The notes under the pieces: generated by a model | The model's database searches: none | Told to the model about the DNA's origin: nothing | What the model saw: the letters and a program-made list of their open reading frames with translations, nothing else | Translations under genes and position numbers: made by a program | NCBI GenBank assembly: GCA_017412045.1 | Contig: JAFQOX010000010.1 | Location: 1 to 41,578 of the forward strand | Direction of reading: 5' to 3' | Length of the DNA: 41,578 nucleotides | Source of the DNA: Clostridia bacterium | GTDB taxonomy: Bacteria; Bacillota; Clostridia; Oscillospirales; CAG-272 | Shown: positions 22,335 through 29,968 of the stretch, piece after piece | How positions within the stretch are numbered: position 1 is the stretch's first letter | Layout: each line of letters opens with the position of its first letter

Positions 22335-23258
22335 ATGACACATATTTACGATATGATCGTGATCGGCGGCGGTCCCGCAGGCTATGCGGCGGCGCTTTAC
22401 GCTTCCCGCGCGGGACTCGATACGCTCGTGATCGAAAAAATGTCCGTGGGCGGTCAGATGACTCTGACGGATATCATCGACAATTACCCCGGCTTCAACG
22501 AGGGCATTGACGGCTTTACGCTCGGTATGCAGATGCAGGCGGGCGCGGAGCGCTTCGGCACGAAAACCGAATACGACGAGGTCATTTCCGTAGAGCTGAC
22601 TCCGGAGATCAAGAAAGTCGCGGGCGCGATGGGCGGAGAATATTTTGCCCGTACGATTGTCATTGCGACAGGCGCGAACCCGAGAGAGCTCGGCATTCCC
22701 GGCGAGGAAAAGCTGATCGGCAGAGGGCTTCACTACTGCGCGCATTGCGACGGCAGATTTTACAAAAATAAAACGGTCGCGGTCGTCGGCGGCGGAAACT
22801 CCGCAGTTTCGGACGCGCTCTATCTTTCCCATCTCGCCGAGAAGGTCTACGTCATCCATCGCAGAGATACGCTTCGTGCGACGAAGATCTATCACGAGCC
22901 GCTGATGAAGGCGGAAAACGTGGAATTCATCTGGGACAGCGCGGTTTCCGATTATATCGTGGACGGCAGGATCGTCGGCGCGAAAATCAAGAATTTGAAA
23001 ACGGCAGAAGAAAAGGAGCTTCGCTTGGACGGCTTGTTCGTCAGCATCGGCAGAAAGCCCGCGACGGAGCTGTTCGGAGAGCTTGCACTGGACGAAGCGG
23101 GCTACATCATTGCCGACGAAACGACGAAAACGGCGATCCCCGGCGTATTTGCCGTCGGCGACGTACGCACGAAGGAATTGCGCCAGGTCGTGACCGCGGT
23201 TTCGGACGGCGCGGTTGCCGCGCATTTTGCGGAAAAATTTTTAACAATCGGTAAATAA
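22335..23258 (+). CDS. trxB: Thioredoxin reductase (NADPH)
   Basis: This 307-residue low-molecular-weight flavoprotein passes electrons from NADPH through FAD to thioredoxin. FAD fold: IGGGPAGYAAA (about 10-20). Redox-active pair: C135-A-H-C138-D-G, with His where Ala-Thr is usual. NADPH fold GGGNSAVSDA is followed by HRRDTLRATK, the Arg-bearing motif expected for NADPH. The C-terminal GVFAVGDVR binds FAD. I chose the ATG at 22335, 6 nt after GGAG; the upstream in-frame extension has no family similarity. It is divergent from the Crp/Fnr gene, and no Crp/Fnr box is seen in front of it. Confidence 0.94.
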   Translation: MTHIYDMIVIGGGPAGYAAALYASRAGLDTLVIEKMSVGGQMTLTDIIDNYPGFNEGIDGFTLGMQMQAGAERFGTKTEYDEVISVELTPEIKKVAGAMGGEYFARTIVIATGANPRELGIPGEEKLIGRGLHYCAHCDGRFYKNKTVAVVGGGNSAVSDALYLSHLAEKVYVIHRRDTLRATKIYHEPLMKAENVEFIWDSAVSDYIVDGRIVGAKIKNLKTAEEKELRLDGLFVSIGRKPATELFGELALDEAGYIIADETTKTAIPGVFAVGDVRTKELRQVVTAVSDGAVAAHFAEKFLTIGK

Positions 23259-23299
23259 TGTGACAAAGTCACAGAACTTTTCTTAAAAAAGAGTATAAT
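23259..23299 (+). promoter_or_regulatory. Crp/Fnr box and activated promoter of the desulfoferrodoxin gene
   Basis: TGTGACAAAGTCACA (23259-23273) starts right at the trxB stop codon. The -10 TATAAT is at 23294-23299 and ACAGAA replaces a -35 element. The box centre is about 40-41 bp upstream of the predicted start point, the same geometry as at trxA. Confidence 0.75.
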
Positions 23300-23313
23300 A
23301 GAAGCATAAGAAC

Positions 23314-23330
23314 CGTGAGCGAGGCTCACG
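23314..23330 (+). promoter_or_regulatory. Hairpin at the 5' end of the desulfoferrodoxin leader
   Basis: CGTGAGC-GAG-GCTCACG gives a 7-bp perfect stem a few nucleotides after the predicted transcript start. A 5'-end stabiliser is likely. Confidence 0.45.
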
Positions 23331-23380
23331 ATCCTATAACAAATCATCAAACAATAAAATAAAAATCGGAGGATTTATAT

Positions 23381-23761
23381 ATGAGTAATCAGAAATTTTA
23401 TATTTGCGAGCATTGCGGCAATTTGATCGGTATGATCCATGATGCAGGCGTTCCCATGATGTGCTGCGGCAAGAAAATGACGAAGCTGGAGCCCGGTACG
23501 GTCGAAGCAAGCCACGAAAAGCACATTCCCGTCGTCAAGGTTGACGGCAACGTCGTAAACGTTGAGGTTGGCTCCGTGGAGCATCCCATGATCGAAGAAC
23601 ACAGCATTCTCTGGGTATATCTCCAGACGGACAAGGGCGGTCAGCGCAAGAACCTTGAAGTCGGCAAAGCGCCCGCCGTCAGCTTCGCTCTCGCAGACGA
23701 AAAGCCCCTTGCCGTATACGCTTACTGTAATCTCCACGGTCTCTGGAAGGCTGATATCTGA
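23381..23761 (+). CDS. dfx: Desulfoferrodoxin (2Fe superoxide reductase)
   Basis: This 126-residue enzyme reduces superoxide to hydrogen peroxide without making O2, protecting strict anaerobes. The N-terminal desulforedoxin domain has C9-x2-C12 and C28-C29 for the Fe(SCys)4 centre I. The catalytic centre II ligands are H48 (EKHIP), H68, H74 (EHPMIEEH), C116 and H119 (YCNLHGLW), with E46-K47 at the usual substrate-guiding position. Ribosome site CGGAGG. It is placed after trxB with its own boxed promoter, so it likely belongs to the same stress regulon as trxA. Confidence 0.97.
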   Translation: MSNQKFYICEHCGNLIGMIHDAGVPMMCCGKKMTKLEPGTVEASHEKHIPVVKVDGNVVNVEVGSVEHPMIEEHSILWVYLQTDKGGQRKNLEVGKAPAVSFALADEKPLAVYAYCNLHGLWKADI

Positions 23762-23778
23762 AAGTATATTTGAATGAA

Positions 23779-23811
23779 AACGCTCTCAAAACGTGAGAGC
23801 GTTTTTATTTT
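23779..23811 (+). terminator. Rho-independent terminator after dfx
   Basis: AACGCTCTCA (23779-23788) and TGAGAGCGTT (23794-23803) pair perfectly and are followed by a T-rich run. Confidence 0.9.
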
Positions 23812-23836
23812 AGTATGAATTTTGAAAGAAGTTTCG

Positions 23837-23845
23837 TGTTATACT
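23837..23845 (+). promoter_or_regulatory. Candidate extended -10 promoter of the recombinase gene
   Basis: TGTTATACT is an extended -10 (TG, one base, TATACT) 48 bp before the recombinase ATG. No -35 is visible. TACTACAT (23842-23849), which overlaps it, equals the outer 8 bp of the right switch site read on the other strand, hinting at self-control by the recombinase; a chance match is possible. Confidence 0.35.
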
Positions 23846-23892
23846 ACATGTTATATTATAATTATACGATTGAAATAAGGAAGGAAGATAGC

Positions 23893-24720
23893 ATGAAGGA
23901 ACAACTCGAAGCATTTCGTCAATATTTAAAAAAAGAAGAAAGGGCAGGCGCAACGATCGAAAAATATGCACGGGACGTCAGATGCTTTTTGCAATTTCTG
24001 GACGGACACGAACCGTCGAAGGAGGATGTTCTTGCATATAAGGAATATTTATGTCAACAGTACGCGCCGACAAGTGTGAATGCGGCGCTTTCTTCTTTGA
24101 ACGGTTTTTTTAAGTTTCTCGGAAGACAAGATTTGAAAGTAAAAAACTTGAAAATTCAAAAAAATATTTTTTCCTCTGAAGAAAAAGAGCTTTCCAAAAA
24201 TGAATACGAGAGGCTTGTGGAGAGTGCGATCAGAACAAAAAACGAACGGTTGTCTCTCGTTTTGCAAACGATCTGTTCTACGGGGATCCGTGTTTCTGAG
24301 CTTTCGTATATTACGGTGTCTGCCATTGGACGAGGAATTGCCGATATCGACTGCAAGGGAAAGCGCAGAAGGATTTTTTTGCCGAGTCGGCTTTGTAAGA
24401 TTTTACGAATCTATGTCAACAAGAAAAAAATAAAAAGAGGTCCCGTTTTCGTTACAAAAAACGGCAGACCTCTCGATCGATCCAATATTTGGGCAGAAAT
24501 GAAAAAGCTTTGTATCATTGCGGGCGTTCCGGAAGGGAAGGTTTTTCCGCATAATCTTCGGCATCTGTTTGCGCGCACGTATTACAAGATACAAAAGGAT
24601 ATTGTGAAGCTTGCCGACATTCTTGGGCATACCAATATCAATACAACGCGAATCTATACGATGGAAAGCGGTGAGGCACACAGACGGCAAATCGAAAAAT
24701 TGGGATTTTTACGATGCTAA
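23893..24720 (+). CDS. Tyrosine recombinase, likely invertase of the adjacent switch
   Basis: This 275-residue protein has an N-terminal SAM-like core-binding domain (about 1-85) and a C-terminal catalytic domain. The catalytic set is complete: R133 (TGIRVSEL), a Lys in the CKGKRRR hairpin, H220-x2-R223-H224 (HNLRH), H246 (LGHTN) and Y255 (TRIYT). At 275 residues it is a minimal XerC/D-like enzyme without the extra N-terminal arm-binding domain of many phage integrases. ATG 23893 follows AAGGAAGGAAG; an in-frame start at 23815 lies upstream of the likely promoter and gives a poor N-terminus. Its stop codon is 4 bp from the left inverted site of a 250-bp segment carrying a promoter, the normal layout of a site-specific DNA invertase and its switch. 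Confidence 0.9.
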   Translation: MKEQLEAFRQYLKKEERAGATIEKYARDVRCFLQFLDGHEPSKEDVLAYKEYLCQQYAPTSVNAALSSLNGFFKFLGRQDLKVKNLKIQKNIFSSEEKELSKNEYERLVESAIRTKNERLSLVLQTICSTGIRVSELSYITVSAIGRGIADIDCKGKRRRIFLPSRLCKILRIYVNKKKIKRGPVFVTKNGRPLDRSNIWAEMKKLCIIAGVPEGKVFPHNLRHLFARTYYKIQKDIVKLADILGHTNINTTRIYTMESGEAHRRQIEKLGFLRC

Positions 24721-24724
24721 CGCA

Positions 24725-24750
24725 TACCACATAATTTTGATTATGTGGTA
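24725..24750 (+). repeat. Left inverted recombination site
   Basis: The 26-bp site has 11-bp arms TACCACATAAT and ATTATGTGGTA around the asymmetric centre TTTG (core ATTTTGAT). Its reverse complement equals the right site at 25 of 26 positions, so the two sites are in inverted orientation. Confidence 0.88.
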
Positions 24751-24767
24751 AATGAAGCAACAATCGT

Positions 24768-24796
24768 ATTATAACATCGCAAATTTGAATTGTCAA
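24768..24796 (-). promoter_or_regulatory. Full-consensus promoter inside the invertible segment
   Basis: On the minus strand TTGACA (24791-24796), a 17-bp spacer and TATAAT (24768-24773) match the consensus at every position. In this orientation it reads into the 3' end of the recombinase gene as antisense and away from the lipoprotein gene. Confidence 0.9.
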
Positions 24797-24885
24797 TAGG
24801 ATGATATCGTTTTCTGAACAAGCAATACATAGAAATGAAATCATGTTTTTTCCATTGTTTGTCTACGGTTATTGTTTTTGTGCAC

Positions 24886-24905
24886 AAAAAAGCAGCGCTT
24901 TTTTT
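24886..24905. terminator. Terminator-like hairpin inside the invertible segment
   Basis: AAAAAAGC-AGC-GCTTTTTT forms an A-tract/hairpin/T-tract that can work in both directions. In the present orientation it stands between the recombinase gene and the lipoprotein gene and would block read-through. Confidence 0.5.
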
Positions 24906-24937
24906 ACAGAAAGATAAAAAATGGCGCAAAAAATGCC

Positions 24938-24946
24938 TGCTAATAT
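24938..24946 (+). promoter_or_regulatory. Weak extended -10 facing the lipoprotein gene
   Basis: TGCTAATAT has the TGn extension and a 4-5 of 6 match to TATAAT, with no -35. It might give low-level expression of the lipoprotein in the OFF orientation. Confidence 0.25.
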
Positions 24947-24948
24947 CA

Positions 24949-24974
24949 TACCACATAATCAAAATTATGTAGTA
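24949..24974 (-). repeat. Right inverted recombination site
   Basis: Arms TACCACATAAT and ATTATGTAGTA surround the centre CAAA. It equals the reverse complement of the left site except one base in the outer right arm (A for G). It ends 28 bp before the lipoprotein ATG. Confidence 0.88.
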
Positions 24975-25002
24975 AAAATAAAAACATCAAAGGAGAACAG
25001 AC

Positions 25003-27555
25003 ATGAAGAAAACACTGAAAATTTGCATTTTGCTTTGTCTTTCTGTTTTGCTCTGTCTTGCAATGGCTTCTTGTGATAATTCGACCCACAAGCACGCCTT
25101 TGGCGAATGGACAACGACGAAAGCTGCCACTTGTACTTCAGTAGGCGAACAGACAAGAACCTGCGAATGCGGAGAGACGGAAACGCAGACGATTGTAGCG
25201 AAGGGTCATACGCCCGGAGACGCGGCAACTTGTACGACAGCGCAGATCTGTACGGAATGTGATGCGGTATTGGCAGTGGCAAAGGGTCACGTGCCCGGTG
25301 CGGCTGCAACCTGTACGGCTGCTCAGACCTGCACGGTATGTAATGTAGAATTGGCGGCGGCGAAGGGTCATATCCCCGGTGCGGCTGCAACCTGCACGAC
25401 TGCGCAGAGCTGCACGGTATGTAATGCGGAATTGAAAAAGGCACTTGGTCACAAGGCTGGCGCGGCGGCAACTTGTACAACCGCCCAGAATTGTACCGTA
25501 TGTCATACAGAGCTTGTAGCGGCGATCGGTCACAAAGCGGGCGCTGCAGCAACCTGTACGACTGCACAGAACTGCACGGTATGTAACGCGGTATTGGTGG
25601 CGGCAAAGGGTCATACACCCGGCGCGGCGGCAACCTGTACCACCACGCAAAATTGTACGGTATGTAATGTGACGTTGGTCGCTGCGCTCGGTCACAAGCC
25701 CGGCGCAAACGCGACTTGCACAGAATCTTCCGATTGCACGGTTTGCGGTGAAATTTTGAAAAGCGCAAACGGACATATTCCCGGTGTGGCGGCAACTTGT
25801 ACGACTGCGCAGAATTGTGTTGTATGCAACGTAGAATTGGCAAAGGCTCTCGGTCATAAAGCAGGCGCAGCTGCGACCTGTACGACCGCGCAGAATTGTA
25901 CGGTATGCAATGCAGAATTGGCAAAAGCTCTTGGTCATAAGGCAGGGGCGGCTGCAACCTGCACAACTTCTCAGAGCTGTACGGTATGTAAGGCGGTATT
26001 GGTAAGCTCTCTCGGTCATAAGGCTGGAGCAGCGGCAACCTGTACGACCACTCAGAATTGTACGGTATGTAATGTGGTATTGGTAGCTGCAAGCGGACAT
26101 ACACCCGGCGCGGCAGCAACCTGCACGACTACGCAGAATTGTACGGTATGTAAGGCGGTATTGGCGGCGGCAAATGGACATACACCCGGCGCGGCAGCAA
26201 CCTGCACGACTACGCAGAATTGTACGGTATGTAAGGCGGTATTGGCGGCGGCAAATGGACATACACCCGGCGCGGCTCCTACCTGCACGACCACGCAGAA
26301 TTGTACGGAATGCGATGCGATATTGAAGTCCGCATTGGGTCACAAGCCCGGCGCGGTAGCTACCTGCGAGTCCGCACAGCTTTGTACGGTATGTAATGGA
26401 GAGGTGACACCTGCTTTGCCCCACACTCCCGGTGAGGAAGCGACTTGCACGGAAGATCAGATCTGTACGGTTTGCGAAAATGTAATCACTCCCGCTTTGG
26501 GACACAAATTTGAAATTGAAAATGCAATTTTCACAGCTTTGAAAGCCCCGGCGACCACGGAAAGTGCGGCTATCTATTATAAGTCCTGCGCTTGCGGTGC
26601 GGTCAGCTCGGATGACGCGGATACCTTTACCTTCGGTGATCCCATTGAAGAAACGACACTTCCTCCTGTTTTTGCCCGTTTTGACTTTGGTATGGCATCT
26701 AAGGGCGAGTCGCTCGGTATGACGTCTCACGAATATCTTGTTTATAATCTTACTTATGACGGTTCCTTTATCAGCGTTGATTATACCGCGGATTCTATTA
26801 TTGTCACTGCTCTCAAGGATCATCCCGAAATCGTTCTCGATGGGGAGAACAAAGAAACGCTGAACGGAAGTTACGCTATTAACTCCTATGCGCTTTGCTT
26901 CGAAAACCTCATCACCTACGATTTTGAGGATCAGCTCCTGAAGGATAAGGGATATATCCGATTCCGAATGAAGAATAATTCTGCCAACAATGTTATATCC
27001 TTCCGTTGGAACAAACCTGGTTCTATGTATGCGACAACGATGCTTGCTTCCGGTATGTATCTCCAGGGCGGAACGCCCACGATTGAGGATTGCAACGCAG
27101 GCAATCACAGACTTACCTGTGAAGCATCCGAGGAATACGGTGTGTATACTTACGATATACAATTCCTTGCTGCTATGGGAAGAATGAATTCTCGTGATGA
27201 TGCTAACGCGGCATCCTACGGTGCTATGCTTTCATACGTAGAAAACGGAGGCTCTATTACTTCCAACAACTGGAATTGGTTGGGAACACAAGAGGTTTCC
27301 GCGATTCAGTTCTTCGTGCTCGGTGCGTACGGCGGTTCTGCCAACAAAGCAGGCTTTGCAAACTTTGATACCCGCGCCAATATTGTTGAAGGCGCCAGCG
27401 TAGAAATCGACTACATCCTCTTCGGTGTAAGTCCCGAAGCTTTGAACGGATATACCTCTTATATTCAGGATGAATATAACGAATCCGTTTCTATTTCCAA
27501 CTCCATTTCTATTTCCGAATCTCTGGCTGCTGAGGCAACTTCTTACGCAGGCTGA
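25003..27555 (+). CDS. Repeat-rich surface lipoprotein, predicted phase-variable
   Basis: This 850-residue protein starts with a lipoprotein signal peptide (lipobox LAMASC, lipidated C24), so it is anchored on the outer face of the membrane. Residues 76-507 are sixteen 27-residue repeats, typically TCTTAQNCTVCNAEL then a GHKAGAAA segment. Each has C-x5-C-x2-C-x9-H, a plausible zinc site. Residues 508-850 form a separate beta-rich domain (FDFGMASKGESLGM onward), followed by a Ser/Ile-rich tail (VSISNSISISESL). Such GH-x-PG/TC repeats occur in large surface proteins of gut Clostridia; function is unknown, with adhesion or ligand binding likely. ATG follows AAAGGAGAAC. Expression should depend on the orientation of the switch directly upstream. 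Confidence 0.85.
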   Translation: MKKTLKICILLCLSVLLCLAMASCDNSTHKHAFGEWTTTKAATCTSVGEQTRTCECGETETQTIVAKGHTPGDAATCTTAQICTECDAVLAVAKGHVPGAAATCTAAQTCTVCNVELAAAKGHIPGAAATCTTAQSCTVCNAELKKALGHKAGAAATCTTAQNCTVCHTELVAAIGHKAGAAATCTTAQNCTVCNAVLVAAKGHTPGAAATCTTTQNCTVCNVTLVAALGHKPGANATCTESSDCTVCGEILKSANGHIPGVAATCTTAQNCVVCNVELAKALGHKAGAAATCTTAQNCTVCNAELAKALGHKAGAAATCTTSQSCTVCKAVLVSSLGHKAGAAATCTTTQNCTVCNVVLVAASGHTPGAAATCTTTQNCTVCKAVLAAANGHTPGAAATCTTTQNCTVCKAVLAAANGHTPGAAPTCTTTQNCTECDAILKSALGHKPGAVATCESAQLCTVCNGEVTPALPHTPGEEATCTEDQICTVCENVITPALGHKFEIENAIFTALKAPATTESAAIYYKSCACGAVSSDDADTFTFGDPIEETTLPPVFARFDFGMASKGESLGMTSHEYLVYNLTYDGSFISVDYTADSIIVTALKDHPEIVLDGENKETLNGSYAINSYALCFENLITYDFEDQLLKDKGYIRFRMKNNSANNVISFRWNKPGSMYATTMLASGMYLQGGTPTIEDCNAGNHRLTCEASEEYGVYTYDIQFLAAMGRMNSRDDANAASYGAMLSYVENGGSITSNNWNWLGTQEVSAIQFFVLGAYGGSANKAGFANFDTRANIVEGASVEIDYILFGVSPEALNGYTSYIQDEYNESVSISNSISISESLAAEATSYAG
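25228..26523 (+). repeat. Sixteen tandem 81-bp coding repeats
   Basis: The unit encodes 27 residues. Copies at 26119-26199 and 26200-26280 are identical except for three bases at the end, showing a recent duplication, while outer copies are more degenerate. Copy number is likely to vary between strains. Confidence 0.93.
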
Positions 27556-27575
27556 TTGCGTTTTCGAATGATATG

Positions 27576-27618
27576 AAAAATCCACTCCATGACGAAAAGT
27601 CATGGAGTGGATTTTTTT
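27576..27618. terminator. Strong bidirectional terminator
   Basis: An 18-bp perfect stem (27576-27593 with 27599-27616) has a 5-nt loop, with A-run and T-run ends. It separates the lipoprotein gene from the convergent Gfo/Idh/MocA gene and ends both transcripts. Confidence 0.93.
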
Positions 27619-27652
27619 CATTACACTGATGAATCGGATGTTGTTCTGTATG

Positions 27653-28939
27653 TTACGCGCGGAACTCCGCGAGGTCAACGGTTCTGCCTTCCTTACGCGC
27701 GGTTTCTGCGGCGTAAACGCAGAGGTGACCCTCAATGGAGTCGTCGATGGAGGTCAGGGAGAGGGAGGGAACGCCCGTGCGGAGATATTCGACGAGGTGC
27801 TTCATGATCTCGTTGTCGCCGCCGCCGTGCTTGCCGTTTTCGGCGCCTTCTTTGGTATCCACGGTTTCGGTATCGTAGAAGTAGCGTCTGCCTTCTCTGG
27901 TGAATACGCGGAGGGTGAATTCGTTATGCTCGAAAACGCCTTCGATCTCGCCGTTGGTGCCGACGATGTGAAGGAAGCGTTCTGCCTTCGCACAAGCACC
28001 GACGAGGTTCAGCGTACCCATCGCGCCGTTTTCAAAGGCAACGATGACGTTCTGGTTGTCCACGATGTCACCGCCCGTGTTGTAAGCGCATTTGCCGTAA
28101 GCGGAGCGCTTCATGTATTCGATCTTTTCTTCTCTGGTGATCGTGTCGATCGGCTTGCCGATGCCCGCCCAGGTCTGGAAGGGCATGGTATCGCGGTCGA
28201 GGTGGATCTTGACGGCGGAATAGTTGCAGGTCTTTTCGTGAGGACAGTCGAAGCAGAGCGCGGTCGCGCCTTCGGGAGCCTTGTCGAGCGTGAAGTTTTC
28301 ACGGAAGCCCATGCTCGTGACGAATTTCGGACGGGTTTCGTTGTTGAGCCAGCAGATCAGGTCCATATCGTGACAGCATTTCGCGAGAAGCAGACCGGAG
28401 CCGCACTCCTCCTCGTTGTTCCATTTGCCGCGGACGAAGGAGTCGATGAAGTGCGCCATGCCGACGTGCTCGGTCAGCATAAGGCTGCGTACTCTGCCGA
28501 TTCTGCCTTCCGCGAGAACCTTTTTCACTGCGGAATAGAAGGGGGTGTAGCGGAGAACGTGGCATACGATGACCTTGCATCCGTTGTCGTGAGCCGCCTT
28601 CTGAATGTCAAGAAGCTCCTCCTTGGTGGGGCAAACGGGCTTTTCCAGAAGAACGTTGTATTTTGCGTTCAGGAGTGCCATGGCGGTGGGATAATGCGCG
28701 CGGTCCATGGTTGCGTCGATAACGATATCGCAGACAACACCTGCTTTGATAAAGTCTTCTACGCTGTCAAACGCCATGCTTTCGGGGAGAGAATAGCGTA
28801 CGCGCGCGGTTTCCTTTTTCAGCGGAACGTTGTCAACGACGGCTACGATCTCCATGTCGTCGGGGTTGCGGAGAGAGTAGTCTGCGTAGATGCAGCCTCT
28901 GTCGCCGCAGCCAAGAAGGGCAACTTTGATCTTTTTCAT
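27653..28939 (-). CDS. Gfo/Idh/MocA-family oxidoreductase
   Basis: This 428-residue NAD(P)-dependent dehydrogenase has the N-terminal Rossmann motif GCGDRG (about 10-15) and the family hallmark EKP in LLEKPVCPTKEE (about 104). The alpha/beta C-terminal domain holds the substrate-site His/Asp segment CHDMDLICW. Family members oxidise sugars, inositols or act on glycosides. The longer-than-usual C-terminal part includes a Cys pair (CFDCPHEKTCNY) typical of a subgroup found in gut bacteria. It is the last gene of the minus-strand run, 21 bp after the Hsp33 gene. Ribosome site AGAAAGGAA. Substrate unknown. Confidence 0.88.
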   Translation of the reverse strand: MKKIKVALLGCGDRGCIYADYSLRNPDDMEIVAVVDNVPLKKETARVRYSLPESMAFDSVEDFIKAGVVCDIVIDATMDRAHYPTAMALLNAKYNVLLEKPVCPTKEELLDIQKAAHDNGCKVIVCHVLRYTPFYSAVKKVLAEGRIGRVRSLMLTEHVGMAHFIDSFVRGKWNNEEECGSGLLLAKCCHDMDLICWLNNETRPKFVTSMGFRENFTLDKAPEGATALCFDCPHEKTCNYSAVKIHLDRDTMPFQTWAGIGKPIDTITREEKIEYMKRSAYGKCAYNTGGDIVDNQNVIVAFENGAMGTLNLVGACAKAERFLHIVGTNGEIEGVFEHNEFTLRVFTREGRRYFYDTETVDTKEGAENGKHGGGDNEIMKHLVEYLRTGVPSLSLTSIDDSIEGHLCVYAAETARKEGRTVDLAEFRA

Positions 28940-28960
28940 GATGAGATTCCTTTCTGTATG

Positions 28961-29833
28961 TTATTTTCTGTTTTTTTCAATATCCTTACGGGTGAAGTAA
29001 TATTTTTTGTCACAGAAGCGGCAGCAGACCTCGATCTTTTCCAATTCGGCAAAGGTCTCGTCCAGCTCTTTATCGGAGAAGCAGGAGAGCGCATCGAGGA
29101 GTCTGCCTCTGTCGCAGTCACAGGTGTATTCCGCGAGAAAATCGTCGAAGAGGTCGTATTCGATGCCTTGCAGGATATACGCCATAACGCTTTCGGGCGT
29201 CATGCCCGCCTCAAACATGGCGGAAACGTTGGTCATGAGGGGAAGGTTCTTCTCCAGCGCGGAGATGGTCTCCTCGTCCGCGAAGGGAAGGAGCTGGATC
29301 ATGATACCGCCTGCGGCGCGGCAGGAGAGGTCGGTATCCACGAGAACGCCGAGCGAGCAAACGGTGGGGATCTGTTCGCTCTGCGCAAAGTATGCGCAGA
29401 TATCCTCGGCGATTTCGCCCGTCGTGATCTCGGCAAATCCGGATTGCGGATCGCCGATGCCCGTATCGCGGATCACGCAGAGCTCGCCCTTGCCGATGAT
29501 GCCGCCGACGTCCAGCTTGCCGTTGGGCTTCAGGGGAAGGTGCGCGTCGGGATTCTGAATATAGCCCTTGACGTTGCCCTTATAGTCGGAAACGGCAAGC
29601 ACGCTTCCCGCGATGCCGTCGCCCTTGAATTTGAGCGTAAGCTTATCATTTTTTTCTTTGAGCATGGTGCCCATGAGCGAAGCTGCCGTCATGACGCGTC
29701 CGAGCGCCGCGGAGGCGGTGGGAGCGGTATGGTGGTAGCGGATCGCGGTATTGACGATGTCGGTGGAATCCATGACGATGATGCGGGCGGCACCGTCTCT
29801 CGTCATGGCGCGAAGAACGTTGTTTTCTTTCAT
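28961..29833 (-). CDS. hslO: Hsp33 redox-regulated chaperone
   Basis: This 290-residue heat-shock protein is a holdase switched on by oxidative unfolding. The C-terminal zinc switch has C-x-C (TCDCDRG) and C-x2-C (CRFC), joined by a linker of about 30 residues. The N-terminal domain begins with the family segment RAMTRDGAARIIVMDSTDIV and contains GRVMTAASLMGTMLK. I chose the ATG at 29833, 11 nt after AAAGGAAG; the ATG at 29884 lies against its only possible ribosome site and adds a poor N-terminus. Its link to the redox module near 22 kb is thematic only. Confidence 0.93.
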   Translation of the reverse strand: MKENNVLRAMTRDGAARIIVMDSTDIVNTAIRYHHTAPTASAALGRVMTAASLMGTMLKEKNDKLTLKFKGDGIAGSVLAVSDYKGNVKGYIQNPDAHLPLKPNGKLDVGGIIGKGELCVIRDTGIGDPQSGFAEITTGEIAEDICAYFAQSEQIPTVCSLGVLVDTDLSCRAAGGIMIQLLPFADEETISALEKNLPLMTNVSAMFEAGMTPESVMAYILQGIEYDLFDDFLAEYTCDCDRGRLLDALSCFSDKELDETFAELEKIEVCCRFCDKKYYFTRKDIEKNRK

Positions 29834-29968
29834 TTCGGTTGTAACTTCCTTTGGGAATAAATTTTGTTTTGCAGACGTTGTCATCCTTCTGCGGTGAGAT
29901 CTTATGCAAACGGGATCCTCGCCGTTTTGCGCTGCTTGTTTTGGGAAAGCATCGGCAGGCGGGCGGAA

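Larger units (their letters stand above)
24725..24974. mobile_element. Invertible promoter segment (phase-variation switch)
   Basis: A 198-bp unit lies between two 26-bp inverted sites, flanked by a tyrosine recombinase gene on the left and a lipoprotein gene on the right. Inside is a consensus promoter reading left (24768-24796) and a terminator-like hairpin (24886-24904). Inversion would send the promoter toward the lipoprotein gene, with a predicted start near 24938 and a leader of about 65 nt. The copy in this window is therefore in the predicted OFF state. The sites and promoter are seen directly; inversion is inferred from the layout. Confidence 0.8.

Noticed and set aside
23893-24720. 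Recombinase as integrase of a prophage or integrative element
   Set aside because: No other phage or conjugation gene, no tRNA and no direct att repeats are near. The inverted sites next to the gene fit inversion better.
25228-26523. CRISPR-like array because of regular repeats
   Set aside because: The period of 81 bp is a multiple of three inside one open frame, the repeats are directly adjacent without unique spacers, and they encode a protein motif.
24965-27162. Long minus-strand open frames (384 and 674 codons) opposite the repeat lipoprotein
   Set aside because: They arise from the 81-bp periodic sequence. They lack ribosome sites and signal sequence, and the plus frame has a lipobox, ribosome site and regular repeats.
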